Below are positions 9,401 to 18,469 of a DNA stretch of 64,000 nt, piece after piece. Each line of letters opens with the position of its first letter. Position 1 is the first letter of the stretch. The position numbers and the translations under genes are program-made. Origin of the DNA: UBA8914 sp034002905 (GTDB lineage Bacteria; Pseudomonadota; Alphaproteobacteria; UBA9219). Location of the stretch: contig JAVEZQ010000002.1 in assembly GCA_034002905.1 (NCBI GenBank), forward strand, positions 124,001 through 188,000, written 5' to 3'. The notes below the pieces were generated by a model, which worked only from the letters and a program-made list of their open reading frames with translations, had not been told where the DNA came from and made no database searches.

Positions 9401-10673
9401 TCAAAAAGACCGGATGCTCACGGATGACTTCTTCAAGGATATCCCAAACTTCGGGACGTTCCTTTTCGACCATACGCTTGGCCGCCTTGATGGTAGAGGC
9501 CATGCCATACAGCTCAAGCTTGGCATAAATAAAGGGCTTGAACAGCTCAAGCGCCATCTTCTTGGGAAGACCGCACTGATGTAGTTTCAGCTCTGGACCG
9601 ACGACGATAACCGAACGACCTGAGTAATCGACGCGCTTACCGAGCAAGTTCTGACGGAAGCGGCCCTGCTTGCCCTTGAGCATATCGGACAACGACTTGA
9701 GCGGACGTTTGTTCGCGCCGGTGATGACGCGGCCACGGCGGCCATTGTCAAACAACGCATCGACCGACTCCTGCAACATACGCTTTTCATTGCGGATGAT
9801 GATGTCGGGGGCACGCAAATCAATGAGGCGCTTCAAGCGGTTGTTACGATTGATGACACGGCGATACAGGTCATTAAGATCCGATGTCGCAAAACGGCCA
9901 CCATCCAAAGGCACCAACGGACGAAGTTCGGGCGGAATGACAGGGATAACATCCAAAATCATCCACTCCGGACGTGCGCCAGATTCAATGAAGGACTCGA
10001 TGCACTTCAAGCGCTTGACAATCTTCTTACGTTTGGCGTCCGATGTCGTATCTCGCATATCATCACGCAATTTAGAGCGCTCTTCATGCAGATCGATGTT
10101 GGAAAGCATATGTTTGATCGCTTCCGCGCCGATCATGGCGGTGAAGGTATCTTCGCCGTACTCGTCTTGCGCCGTCAGATACTCTTCTTCTGAGAGAAGC
10201 TGGCGATCCTTGAGTGCTGTCAAGCCGGGCTCGGTCACGATATAGTTCTCGAAATACAAAACGCGCTCGATCTCCTTCAGAGTCATATCCACGAGCAGTC
10301 CTATGCGCGATGGCAGCGACTTCATAAACCAGATATGCGCGACGGGCGATGCTAGTTCGATATGACCCATACGCTCGCGACGGACTTTCTGGAGCGTAAC
10401 TTCAACGCCGCATTTTTCGCAGATGATGCCGCGATATTTCATGCGCTTGTACTTGCCACACAAGCATTCGTAATCCTTGATCGGCCCAAAGATGCGAGCG
10501 CAGAACAAACCATCACGTTCCGGCTTGAACGTGCGGTAGTTGATCGTCTCCGGCTTCTTCGTTTCGCCGAATGACCAGGAGCGGATACGCTCTGGCGAGG
10601 CTATCGAGATGCGCATCTGATCAAACGTCTGCGGCGCCTGCTGCGGATTAAAGATATTCATAAGATCGTTCAT
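6471..10673 (-). CDS. rpoC: DNA-directed RNA polymerase subunit beta'
   Basis: A full-length 1400-residue beta' subunit. Key motifs are the zinc-binding CLCGKYKRMKYRGIICEKCG near residue 71, the catalytic NADFDGDQM with the three Asp that bind the active-site magnesium, and the second zinc site (CKSETGICAKCYGRDL). The Ala- and Glu-rich C-terminal tail is slightly longer than in many alphaproteobacteria. GGGAG sits 7 nt before the ATG, and the rpoB stop lies 51 nt upstream, so the two are co-transcribed. Unusually, no rpsL-rpsG-fusA-tuf follows; the operon ends in a terminator and then mntP. Confidence 0.98.
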   Translation of the reverse strand: MNDLMNIFNPQQAPQTFDQMRISIASPERIRSWSFGETKKPETINYRTFKPERDGLFCARIFGPIKDYECLCGKYKRMKYRGIICEKCGVEVTLQKVRRERMGHIELASPVAHIWFMKSLPSRIGLLVDMTLKEIERVLYFENYIVTEPGLTALKDRQLLSEEEYLTAQDEYGEDTFTAMIGAEAIKHMLSNIDLHEERSKLRDDMRDTTSDAKRKKIVKRLKCIESFIESGARPEWMILDVIPVIPPELRPLVPLDGGRFATSDLNDLYRRVINRNNRLKRLIDLRAPDIIIRNEKRMLQESVDALFDNGRRGRVITGANKRPLKSLSDMLKGKQGRFRQNLLGKRVDYSGRSVIVVGPELKLHQCGLPKKMALELFKPFIYAKLELYGMASTIKAAKRMVEKERPEVWDILEEVIREHPVFLNRAPTLHRLGIQAFEPVLIEGKAIQLHPLVCTAFNADFDGDQMAVHVPLSLEAQLEARVLMMSTNNILSPANGKPIIVPSQDIVLGIYYITMEREGEKGEGMAFANIGEIQQALAAGIITMHTKIKCRYHGVNAEGEKETVRVETTPGRMLLSEILPRHPKIPFSTVNRLLTKKDLTNVIDVVYRHCGQKETVIFADRLMGLGYSNACRAGISFGKDDLVIPATKMSLINKAQDQVNEYEQQYQEGLITRGEKYNKVVDVWSSCTEKVAEEMMKGITDTGKGNINSVYMMAHSGARGSAAQIKQLAGMRGLMAKPSGEIIETPIISNFKEGLTVLEYFNSTHGARKGLADTALKTANSGYLTRRLVDVAQDAIITETDCGTDGGLTVRAVVDGGEVIAPLSELVLGRTVAQDVLNPATGELIVKAGHLVDEKSMDEIDRAGVDSVMIRSVLTCKSETGICAKCYGRDLARGTLVNIGEAVGVIAAQSIGEPGTQLTMRTFHIGGAAQRGAEQSSVEASFDAKVQIHNKTLVANSEGRNIVMSRNCEIVLVDDLGREKARHRVPYGTKLLVDENAIVTKGQKLAEWDPYTLPIITEKEGIANFVDLIEGLSVREVTDEATGISSKKVIDFRQQARGAELRPRIMLQDDKGEPVRLSSGVDARYFLPVDAILNVANGAKVRAGDVIARIPREGSKTRDITGGLPRVAELFEARRPKDFAIIADVDGRVEFGKDYKTKRRIVVRPTDESLEPREYMIPKGKHIAVQEGDMLERGDLLIDGNPVPHDILAVMGVEALAAYIINEIQEVYRLQGVKINDKHIEVIVRQMLQKVEITDPGDTTFLVGEQVDRFEFFEVNNKAVLESLHPAQGRAVLQGITKASLQTRSFISAASFQETTRVLTEAAVAGKIDSLEGLKENVIVGRLVPVGTGSYVNRLRRIAAARDVEGNKLDAERAAQREAEARAALEAREAEAQAAVSEG

Positions 10674-10724
10674 TTTTTCACTCCCGCTTATCGCGAATCT
10701 ATCTCGTTAATTCCGTAATCCGTC

Positions 10725-13700
10725 TCAACCCATCGCCTCGGGCAGAGCCTCAACAGCGTCAGCCTCAATGGCTTCGTCGTCGATGCTCTTTTGCTCAAGG
10801 TCAACATTGAGGCCGAGCGAACGGAGTTCCTTGACCAAAACATTGAAGGATTCCGGCACGCCGGATTCAAAGTTGTCTTCACCGCGTACGATGGATTCAT
10901 AAACCTTTGCACGACCTGAAACGTCGTCGGACTTAACCGTGAGCATTTCCTGCAAGGTATAGGCAGCGCCGTAAGCTTCAAGGGCCCAGACTTCCATTTC
11001 ACCGAAGCGCTGACCACCGAACTGTGCCTTACCGCCCAAAGGCTGCTGAGTGACCAGCGAGTAAGGACCAATCGAACGCGCGTGGATCTTGTCATCAACC
11101 AAATGGTGCAGCTTGAGCATATAAATATACCCAACCGTTACCTTGCGGTCGAAAGCTTCACCCGTACGACCATCAATCAGCGTTTCCTGACCCGACGTGG
11201 CCAAACCCGCCATGGTTAGCATGCGCTCGATATCCGCTTCGCGTGCGCCGTCAAAGACAGGCGTTGCAAAAGGAATGCCGATGCGCAAATTGTCGGCAAG
11301 ATCGATCGTCTCGTCATCCGAGAGCGTCGCGATTTCGGCCTTATAGGTTTCATCGCCATAGACATCTTTTAACTTGGTACGAACCTCGCTGATCGAAGCC
11401 TTCTTGTCTTGGGCGATTTGCTCCATATAGACATCCAGCGCCTGACCGATCTGACGACCGATGTTGGCAGAGGCCCAACCCAAATGGGTTTCAAGGATTT
11501 GTCCCACATTCATACGTGACGGCACGCCCAAGGGGTTCAGCACGATATCAACATGGCGACCATCGGGAAGATGCGGCATGTCTTCAATCGGCAGGATACG
11601 TGAAACAACACCCTTGTTACCATGACGTCCGGCCATCTTGTCACCAGGTTGCAGCTTGCGCTTCACGGCAACAAAGACTTTGACCAGCTTCATGACGCCC
11701 GGAGGCAATTCATCACCGCGTTGCAGCTTGCCGACCTTGTCTTCAAAGCGCTTCTTGAGCGCATTGATCTGTTCGTCAAACACCTTGCTGGCGGCTTCGA
11801 TCTTTTCCATGACCTTGTCGTCTTTGACGCTAACCTGACGCCATTGGCCACGCGAATAATCCTGCAGCATTTCGTCGGTGATTTCCTTGCCGGTCGGGAA
11901 ACCCTTGGGGCCGGAAACGGCCTTTTGATCAACCAGAAGTTCACGCAGACGCTCAAAGAAACCGCGTTCGATGATCGCACGTTCGTCATCGCGGTCTTTG
12001 GCAAGACGTTCGATTTCAAGGCGTTCGATCGACATGGCGCGTTGATCTTTTTCAACGCCGCGACGCGAGAAGACGCGCACTTCGACGATCGTACCCGTCA
12101 CACCCGGCGGAAGACGAAGGCTGGTGTCGCGCACGTCGGCGGCCTTTTCACCAAAGATGGCGCGCAGAAGTTTTTCTTCCGGCGTCATGGGGCTTTCACC
12201 CTTTGGCGTGACCTTACCGACGAGGATGTCACCTGGATTGACCTCGGCGCCGACATAAACGATACCGGCTTCGTCAAGGTTCTTGAGGGCTTCTTCACCG
12301 ACATTCGGGATATCGCGTGTGATTTCTTCCTGACCCAGCTTGGTATCGCGAGCCATCACTTCGAACTCTTCGATGTGGATCGAGGTAAAGACGTCCTCGC
12401 TGACGATCCTTTCGGAAATCAGGATGGAGTCTTCAAAGTTGTAACCGTTCCAGGGCATGAAGGCCACAAGGACGTTACGACCCAGCGCTAGTTCGCCATA
12501 CTGGGTCGAAGGACCGTCGGCGATGATCTGACCCTGCTGCACGACATCACCAACCTTTACAATCGGACGCTGCGTGATACAGGTGCTTTGGTTCGAACGC
12601 TGGAACTTGAGCATGTTATAGATGTCAACCGTCGGCTCTGTCGGGTCGAGGTTTCCGCTGGCGCGCACAACGATGCGCATAGCGTCAACCTGATCGACGA
12701 TGCCTGTGCGACGTGCCACAACGGCCACGCCCGAGTCACGCGCCACAACGCCTTCCATACCGGTACCAACCAGCGGCGCGTCATTACGCAGCAAAGGCAC
12801 GGCCTGACGTTGCATATTCGATCCCATGAGAGCGCGGTTGGCGTCGTCATTTTCAAGGAAGGGAATAAGCGCGGCAGCGACCGACACGATCTGCTTGGGC
12901 GAGACGTCGATAAAGTCGATCTCTTCAGCAGTCGCGACGATGTTTTCGCCGTTCTTACGCGCGACGATGGTTTCCGCAACAAACTTGCCGGACTTATCAA
13001 GTTCGGAGTTCGCCTGAGCGATCACATACTGCCCCTCTTCCATCGCGGAGAGATAGACGACTTCGTTTGTCACCTTGGCATTCTTGACGCGGCGATAGGG
13101 GCTCTCGATAAAGCCGTACTGATTGACGCGGGCATAGGTGGCAAGTGAGTTGATCAGACCGATGTTCGGGCCTTCCGGCGTTTCAATCGGGCAGATGCGG
13201 CCATAATGCGTGGGATGAACGTCGCGGACTTCAAAGCCAGCGCGTTCGCGGGTGAGACCGCCGGGCCCGAGGGCCGAAACGCGACGCTTATGCGTGATTT
13301 CGGACAGCGGGTTCGTCTGGTCCATAAACTGTGACAACTGCGAAGAGCCGAAGAACTCGCGCACTGCGGCAGCGGCAGGCTTCGCATTGATTAAATCATG
13401 CGGCATGACCGTATCGATCTCGATGGAGCTCATACGCTCACGGATCGCACGCTCCATACGAAGCAAACCAAGGCGATATTGATTTTCCATCAACTCGCCA
13501 ACCGAACGCACGCGGCGGTTGCCAAGGTGATCGATATCATCGATTTCACCACGTCCATCTTTCAGCTCGCACATGATACGAACGATCTCAAGGATGTCTT
13601 CCTTGCGCAGGACTCGAAGCTGGTCGTCCGTCTTGAAGCCAAGACGCGCATTCATCTTCACGCGGCCAACAGGCGACAGGTCATAGCGTTCCAGATCAAA

Positions 13701-14978
13701 GAACAAGCCCTTAAACAATGCATCGGCGGATTCAAGAGTTGGCGGCTCACCGGGGCGCATAACGCGATAGATGTCAACCAAAGCTTCTTCACGATTTGTA
13801 TTCTTATCGGCTAAAAGCGTGTTGCGGATATAGGGGCCGACATTCACGTGGTCGATGCCAAGGATCTGGATTTCCTTGATCCCCGTATTTTCGATTTCTT
13901 CCATCAAGGAAGCGGTCAGCTCGTCACCGGCTTCGAACAAGACAACGCCGGTCTTATCGTCAATCGTGTCGATGGCCAGATAGGTGCCGATCATGTCGTC
14001 GGTCTGGACAAGGATTTCCTTGACGCCATCTTCAACAAGCTTGCTGATGACGCGTGGCGTCATCTTCTTACCCGCTTCGGCGACGACCTTGCCGGTCTTG
14101 GCGTTGATAAGATCAGCGGCCAGCTTCTGCCCCTTCAAACGTTCGGGAACGAGATTGGTAACCCAGCCATTCTTGGCCTTGCGATAAGTCACGGATTCAT
14201 AGAAAGCGGAAAGGATTTCTTCCTTGGACATGCCTTCAACTTCACGTGCATCCAACGGCTTGCCGCTCTTTTCACGCTTGGCGCGGAGCTTCTCCGTCTC
14301 GACGTTGTCGAGCGCATATAACAGTGATGTAACAGGCAGCTTGCGGCGGCGGTCGATACGAACATAAACCAGATCCTTCGCATCAAACTCGAAATCGAGC
14401 CACGAACCACGATAGGGAATGACACGTGCGGCAAACAGATATTTGCCGGACGAATGCGTTTTGCCGCGATCATGGTCAAAGAAGACACCGGGGCTGCGAT
14501 GCATCTGGCTGACGATCACGCGCTCGGTGCCGTTGACGACAAAGGTACCATTCGCAGTCATGAGCGGCATATCGCCCATATAAACGTCCTGTTCCTTGAT
14601 ATCACGGATCGACTTGACGCCCGTTGTTTCATCAACATCAAAGACCGTCAGGCGCAACGTGACCTTGAGCGGCGCAGCATAAGTCATGCCGCGTTGTTGG
14701 CACTCTTCAACGTCGTATTTGGGCTGTTCCAGCTCGTACGACACAAAATCAAGAACGGCACGCTCAGCGAAGTCACGGATCGGGAAGACCGAACGCAAAA
14801 CTTCTTGCAACCCAACGCGCTTGCGATCGGCGGGCGCAACATCCATCTGCAAAAAGGCCTCGTACGAAGCGCGCTGCACTTCGATCAGGTTCGGCATCTC
14901 CGCAACTTCGGGGATACGACCGAAGCTCTTACGAATTCTCATGTTGCTCTTGGAAATTACGGGAACGCTCTGCGCCAT
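10725..14978 (-). CDS. rpoB: DNA-directed RNA polymerase subunit beta
   Basis: A full-length 1417-residue beta subunit. The rifampicin-pocket segment reads SQLSQFMDQTNPLSEITHKRR followed by LGPGGL, which is wild-type like. The NTP-binding KMAGRHGNKGVVS and the C-terminal GGQRFGEMEVWALEAYGA are intact. The ribosome site AGAGG lies 6 nt before ATG. Upstream there is no rplL or rplJ: the preceding 434 bp are non-genic apart from a possible leader ORF, and the next gene is a HAD phosphatase. The operon therefore seems to have its own promoter. Confidence 0.98.
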   Translation of the reverse strand: MAQSVPVISKSNMRIRKSFGRIPEVAEMPNLIEVQRASYEAFLQMDVAPADRKRVGLQEVLRSVFPIRDFAERAVLDFVSYELEQPKYDVEECQQRGMTYAAPLKVTLRLTVFDVDETTGVKSIRDIKEQDVYMGDMPLMTANGTFVVNGTERVIVSQMHRSPGVFFDHDRGKTHSSGKYLFAARVIPYRGSWLDFEFDAKDLVYVRIDRRRKLPVTSLLYALDNVETEKLRAKREKSGKPLDAREVEGMSKEEILSAFYESVTYRKAKNGWVTNLVPERLKGQKLAADLINAKTGKVVAEAGKKMTPRVISKLVEDGVKEILVQTDDMIGTYLAIDTIDDKTGVVLFEAGDELTASLMEEIENTGIKEIQILGIDHVNVGPYIRNTLLADKNTNREEALVDIYRVMRPGEPPTLESADALFKGLFFDLERYDLSPVGRVKMNARLGFKTDDQLRVLRKEDILEIVRIMCELKDGRGEIDDIDHLGNRRVRSVGELMENQYRLGLLRMERAIRERMSSIEIDTVMPHDLINAKPAAAAVREFFGSSQLSQFMDQTNPLSEITHKRRVSALGPGGLTRERAGFEVRDVHPTHYGRICPIETPEGPNIGLINSLATYARVNQYGFIESPYRRVKNAKVTNEVVYLSAMEEGQYVIAQANSELDKSGKFVAETIVARKNGENIVATAEEIDFIDVSPKQIVSVAAALIPFLENDDANRALMGSNMQRQAVPLLRNDAPLVGTGMEGVVARDSGVAVVARRTGIVDQVDAMRIVVRASGNLDPTEPTVDIYNMLKFQRSNQSTCITQRPIVKVGDVVQQGQIIADGPSTQYGELALGRNVLVAFMPWNGYNFEDSILISERIVSEDVFTSIHIEEFEVMARDTKLGQEEITRDIPNVGEEALKNLDEAGIVYVGAEVNPGDILVGKVTPKGESPMTPEEKLLRAIFGEKAADVRDTSLRLPPGVTGTIVEVRVFSRRGVEKDQRAMSIERLEIERLAKDRDDERAIIERGFFERLRELLVDQKAVSGPKGFPTGKEITDEMLQDYSRGQWRQVSVKDDKVMEKIEAASKVFDEQINALKKRFEDKVGKLQRGDELPPGVMKLVKVFVAVKRKLQPGDKMAGRHGNKGVVSRILPIEDMPHLPDGRHVDIVLNPLGVPSRMNVGQILETHLGWASANIGRQIGQALDVYMEQIAQDKKASISEVRTKLKDVYGDETYKAEIATLSDDETIDLADNLRIGIPFATPVFDGAREADIERMLTMAGLATSGQETLIDGRTGEAFDRKVTVGYIYMLKLHHLVDDKIHARSIGPYSLVTQQPLGGKAQFGGQRFGEMEVWALEAYGAAYTLQEMLTVKSDDVSGRAKVYESIVRGEDNFESGVPESFNVLVKELRSLGLNVDLEQKSIDDEAIEADAVEALPEAMG

Positions 14979-15014
14979 TGTTAGCCTCTCATAGCCCTTA
15001 TTCAGGGCCTTTTT

Positions 15015-15215
15015 TCAGGGTCTCGACAAACTCAGCCTCCGCCTGCTTTGTTCAACAAGCGGAAACGACAAAACAAAAACACGAACAGCCCCTTCGCCTT
15101 TTCGACTGGCGAAAACGGGTCTGCGGTGTTTTTGATAAACGGTTGAACTGTGGGGCGCACTATGGCCGCCCCTTAACCGGTTCGCAAGCAATATATTTTT
15201 GCCATTTTCTTTCAA
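15015..15215 (-). CDS. Possible 66-codon leader ORF upstream of rpoB
   Basis: An open frame starts at a TTG placed 5 nt after a very strong AGGAGG ribosome site and about 30 nt downstream of the putative rpoB promoter, and ends 36 bp before rpoB. The product is basic, rich in Arg and Ser, and matches no family I recognise. Composition is not clearly coding. It could be a translated leader that affects rpoB expression, or chance. The whole stretch 14979-15412 otherwise holds the promoter, an AACCGGTT palindrome near 15176 and a small GCCCT/AGGGC hairpin before rpoB. Confidence 0.22.
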   Translation of the reverse strand: MKENGKNILLANRLRGGHSAPHSSTVYQKHRRPVFASRKGEGAVRVFVLSFPLVEQSRRRLSLSRP

Positions 15216-15252
15216 ATCCCCCTCCTTTAGCCCAAACTTTTGGGAACTTTTG

Positions 15253-15281
15253 ACTATAGCAGATAATAAAACCTAGCACAA
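15253..15281 (-). promoter_or_regulatory. Candidate rpoBC promoter
   Basis: On the minus strand TTGTGC (15276-15281) is followed after exactly 17 bp by TATAGT (15253-15258), and a TGC just before the -10 makes it an extended -10 element. Transcription would begin near 15246, giving a 5' leader of about 270 nt before rpoB. This is a motif reading only, but an independent promoter is needed because the usual upstream rpl genes are missing. Confidence 0.5.
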
Positions 15282-15412
15282 GGACTATTTGTTACGTGAT
15301 AGGAATTATTTATTATCCTCTTGAAACAAGAAACATTAGCCATAAAGGAGGCTTGCTCAAGCGATATGAGGATTAAACCATAAAAAACAAATGATGTTGG
15401 TTCAGGGACCTC

Positions 15413-16042
15413 TTACGGGATCGTGTGGGCGTGATCCACAAGCTCCAGCATCGGCAGATCATGCGGCGCGTTGCCATAGCCCCAACTTTCGATAAAGGGA
15501 CCGTGCGCTTGCATATAGGCTTTGACGCGTTCCGCCTTGCCTTTGCGTACACAATTGCCTGACACCATGCGCCCCGTCAGAACGCCATTGGCATCGCGCT
15601 CCATCTCGGTACAGATCAACCCGTCATAGGGCACATCGCGCAGCATCGTGGGCATATAGAGATCAAGGCTCCCCGACGCGATCAAGATATGATGCCCTGC
15701 TTGATGATGGCGGCGCAAATCATTGAGCGTCGGAAGCCAACGCGGCCAGAATTGCATGCGGTCAATTGCGTGCTGGATCGACGAGATATTGCGTCCAGCA
15801 AGCGTCTTATGAAGAAGTTCTTCCTTCAGCGCGGTGCGACGACCTTTGCCCTCTGGCACAAAGAAATAGGAGGAAAGAGAGGAAAACAGGTGTGTATAGC
15901 AAGCGCAGCTACCAGCAACTGTTTCAAGGAAAGGCCAAAGGCTGTCGCCTTGGGCCAATGTGGCATCGAAATCAAAAATGGCTATTCGACATCCCGACGG
16001 GTAAGGGTCTTCTTCTCGACTCGAACTTCGATCTTCACTCAC
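15413..16042 (-). CDS. HAD-IB family phosphatase (SerB-like)
   Basis: A 209-residue haloacid dehalogenase-type hydrolase. Motif I is FDFDATLAQGD (nucleophile Asp and acid-base Asp), motif II is IASGSLDLY, and motif III/IV is the WGYGNAPHDLPML block with a Lys just before it (RKGKAERV). The subfamily includes phosphoserine phosphatase and phospholipid or nucleotide phosphatases; the substrate cannot be named. The protein stops soon after motif IV, about 20 residues earlier than most relatives. It begins 2 nt after the hemY-like stop, so it is translationally coupled to the heme cluster. Confidence 0.78.
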   Translation of the reverse strand: MSEDRSSSREEDPYPSGCRIAIFDFDATLAQGDSLWPFLETVAGSCACYTHLFSSLSSYFFVPEGKGRRTALKEELLHKTLAGRNISSIQHAIDRMQFWPRWLPTLNDLRRHHQAGHHILIASGSLDLYMPTMLRDVPYDGLICTEMERDANGVLTGRMVSGNCVRKGKAERVKAYMQAHGPFIESWGYGNAPHDLPMLELVDHAHTIP

Positions 16043-16044
16043 AA

Positions 16045-17385
16045 TTAGGGCTCCAACAATAATGGTATGTATTTTTCAGCTTCAATGCTTTTCCTGTCGC
16101 CAGCTGCCGCCCAATCGATCGAATCGAAAGAGCCGCATTGCGTACAAGTCGCCTCCCAATACTCGTGAACAGCACCACAGGACGAACACCGCCACTGTGG
16201 ATCGGCTGGTGCCGAAAGGGCTTTTGCGCTCCACGCGGCGGCGGCGCGCTCATTCCCGGCCTGACGCATTTCAAGACGTGCCAGCATTTGGTAAGTAGAT
16301 TGCACAGCTTGCCCCGTGTTGACAAGCTGCAACAAAAAGCGACGGGCCTCGCCCCACAAATCGGCCTTGAGCGCTGCATCGGCCAAAGCGGCCAAGCTGA
16401 CGCGGTCATCGGGATTATTTTTTGTCAACTGCTTGATTTTTTTGAAAAAACCAAGCGACTTTTCATCCGAAAGGGCCCAGCGGTAAAGGGGCAACATCTG
16501 GGGATGCGGCATAGCGGACCAGACTCGCTCAATCGTCCTGACGGCCGCACGGGCATAGTCAGCAGCAATCTGCGTCTCGGCCAAAGCCAACAAAGCAGGT
16601 GCCCAGTTCGGGGCCAGCTTGAGCGCCTTTTCGGCAGCATTCAGCGCTTCTTTGGCCTGTGATGTCCGCAACAACTCCTTGGCTTGCGCAACCAGCAAGA
16701 TCGCCTCGTAGCGTTGGATGGTCGGGCGTGCGACTGTTTTCATCTTTTTGATTTTATCCAGATACGCAAGAGCGGACTGCCACAAACCATCTTTCACCGC
16801 CAATTCGAACTGAACAAGCAACAGCCATGGCGCGTCGGGTTTGGCCTGCTCCAAACGACGAACCTGCTGGCGCGCATCTTGTGTGCGTCCCTCGCGCAGC
16901 GCAGCAAGGATAAGGCCACGATGCCCGATAACTGCCGTCTCATCATGTGTTTTGGTCATGGCCTGATAAATCTCGGCCGCCGTTTTGTGATCGCCCGACA
17001 ACTGTGCCGACTGTGCAAGCAGAAACTTACTGAGCGAATTATCGCCCAGCGCCTTGCGTGCTTTGACCGCATAGCGCCCCGCCTCGGCAGGTCTCCCGGC
17101 CGCGATGGCGGCCAGACCTTTAGTCAGATCATCCTGCCCGTCCTTGAGTTTGCCAATCTTGCGATTAAGACGCCAGACACGCGGCCCTTCGATAAGAAAG
17201 CTCCAAAAACGCGAGAGCAGTACAAGCGCATAGGCCGCCACGGCAAAGAACACAAACAGAAACGCTGCCGATGTGTCGATGACTGTATCGTGCCACTGGA
17301 TCTGTGCCGATCCGGGTTGCTGCGCCAGCCACAACGCAATGGCGGCAACAATCGCAAGGCGGATGATAAACCAGAGTATCTTCAT
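16045..17385 (-). CDS. HemY-like TPR membrane protein with C-terminal zinc ribbon
   Basis: A 446-residue protein of the bacterial HemY N-terminal family (not protoporphyrinogen oxidase). Two membrane helices lie near residues 4-20 and 38-60, followed by a long TPR-type helical repeat region (for example RPAEAGRYAVKARKAL and KEALNAAEKALKLAPNWAPA). The C-terminus carries two Cys pairs (WRCSSCG and CTQCGSFD), a rubredoxin-like zinc ribbon typical of alphaproteobacterial copies. The start overlaps the mitofilin stop by 4 nt (ATGA). The family sits with hemC/hemD and is thought to organise late heme synthesis or envelope assembly at the membrane; the molecular role is not established. Confidence 0.85.
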   Translation of the reverse strand: MKILWFIIRLAIVAAIALWLAQQPGSAQIQWHDTVIDTSAAFLFVFFAVAAYALVLLSRFWSFLIEGPRVWRLNRKIGKLKDGQDDLTKGLAAIAAGRPAEAGRYAVKARKALGDNSLSKFLLAQSAQLSGDHKTAAEIYQAMTKTHDETAVIGHRGLILAALREGRTQDARQQVRRLEQAKPDAPWLLLVQFELAVKDGLWQSALAYLDKIKKMKTVARPTIQRYEAILLVAQAKELLRTSQAKEALNAAEKALKLAPNWAPALLALAETQIAADYARAAVRTIERVWSAMPHPQMLPLYRWALSDEKSLGFFKKIKQLTKNNPDDRVSLAALADAALKADLWGEARRFLLQLVNTGQAVQSTYQMLARLEMRQAGNERAAAAWSAKALSAPADPQWRCSSCGAVHEYWEATCTQCGSFDSIDWAAAGDRKSIEAEKYIPLLLEP

Positions 17386-18437
17386 TCGCTGGCCTGTCCT
17401 TTATCTTCCCGAGCAGGAACCGGAGTATCTTCCTGTGCAGGAACTGGAACTTGAACCGCAGCAGACGCCGCAACCGCAGGCACAGGGCCCGCCAAGGCCG
17501 CTTCGATCTCATCCATTGCCGCTTGAGCCTGCACATAGCGGGCTGCGGCTACTTTCCATTTTTGCAGACGATCCTGAACCGCTTGAGGGAGTTCGCCCAC
17601 AACCTTGAGCGCGGCATCCAGATCGCCTTTTTCCATCGCGCTTTCCGCTGCTATGATCTTTTGCGCGTCGTCATTTTCTTGCGATAAACGACGAACCGAA
17701 ATCAACCCTTCAAGCGCCGCAAGAATACGATCCGTCCACGTTTGCGATTGCGCCTCCATCAGAGCCGACTTGGCTTGCCGATAGCTGGTGAACCAAAGCT
17801 TGGAAAGAAGATAAGGCGTCGCCACCCCTTGTGGCGCGAGGACTTCCAATTTCTCAAGCGCCGCATGATAGGTTGCCGTTGGCCCCGCCACCAACTTAAG
17901 CGCCGCCAGTTCTTGCTCAAACGAACGTCCCGAGGCGATCCGCGACGACAAACGCATCGCCGCCAGCAAAATAACCATATCGCGACGGACGCCCGAAGCC
18001 GTATCCTTGGTATCCGCCCTCGCCTGCTCCAGCAAAGATTTTAAAGAATCAATCTCTTGCGCTTGCTTCTTCACCTCTTCTCTCACTTCCTTGTCGAGCT
18101 TGAGGCTGGGATCCTTGCTGGCCTCCATCTGGACATTGGCGATGTCGGTCATTTGCGTATTCAGGCGATCAAATCGCCCTTCCATGTCTTTGACACGCTC
18201 GGCCAGCATTTGGAGCGCCTCATCCGAAGCCGCGGTCGTTACGGGCGCACGCACAGACTGAAGCTCGACAGCCCCTTTCTCACCCAACAAGGACGGCAAG
18301 ACGCTGGCAAAGCCAACACCCGCAACAACGAGCAGCAAGATAAAAATGGCGACACCCATATGAGGCACGCCACTTTTTGAAACTTCAGACTCATCCTTTG
18401 GGAGATCTGTTTCTTTGGCTGTTTCCGGTTCAGACAT
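17382..18437 (-). CDS. Mitofilin / alpha-Mic60 family protein (COG4223)
   Basis: About 351 residues from the chosen ATG (GGGG 6 nt upstream); a GTG four codons earlier is possible. Layout: a short acidic cytoplasmic tail, one membrane helix (about residues 27-46, VAIFILLLVVAGVGFASVL), a coiled coil (LAERVKDMEGRFDRL, EVREEVKKQAQEID), and a C-terminal mitofilin-like helical domain. Alphaproteobacterial Mic60 genes are known to sit in the hem cluster, and their products bend inner membrane and tether it to outer membrane proteins, as mitochondrial Mic60 does at crista junctions. The position between hemD and hemY supports the call. Confidence 0.82.
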   Translation of the reverse strand: MSEPETAKETDLPKDESEVSKSGVPHMGVAIFILLLVVAGVGFASVLPSLLGEKGAVELQSVRAPVTTAASDEALQMLAERVKDMEGRFDRLNTQMTDIANVQMEASKDPSLKLDKEVREEVKKQAQEIDSLKSLLEQARADTKDTASGVRRDMVILLAAMRLSSRIASGRSFEQELAALKLVAGPTATYHAALEKLEVLAPQGVATPYLLSKLWFTSYRQAKSALMEAQSQTWTDRILAALEGLISVRRLSQENDDAQKIIAAESAMEKGDLDAALKVVGELPQAVQDRLQKWKVAAARYVQAQAAMDEIEAALAGPVPAVAASAAVQVPVPAQEDTPVPAREDKGQASE

Positions 18438-18469
18438 TTCAAACCCCACTTTCTCGCGCCCTACTCGAT

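Noticed and set aside
15250..15270. Plus-strand TTGACT followed by TAAT as a promoter
   Set aside because: Spacing is far too short and there is no plus-strand gene downstream; the minus-strand promoter uses the same bases better.
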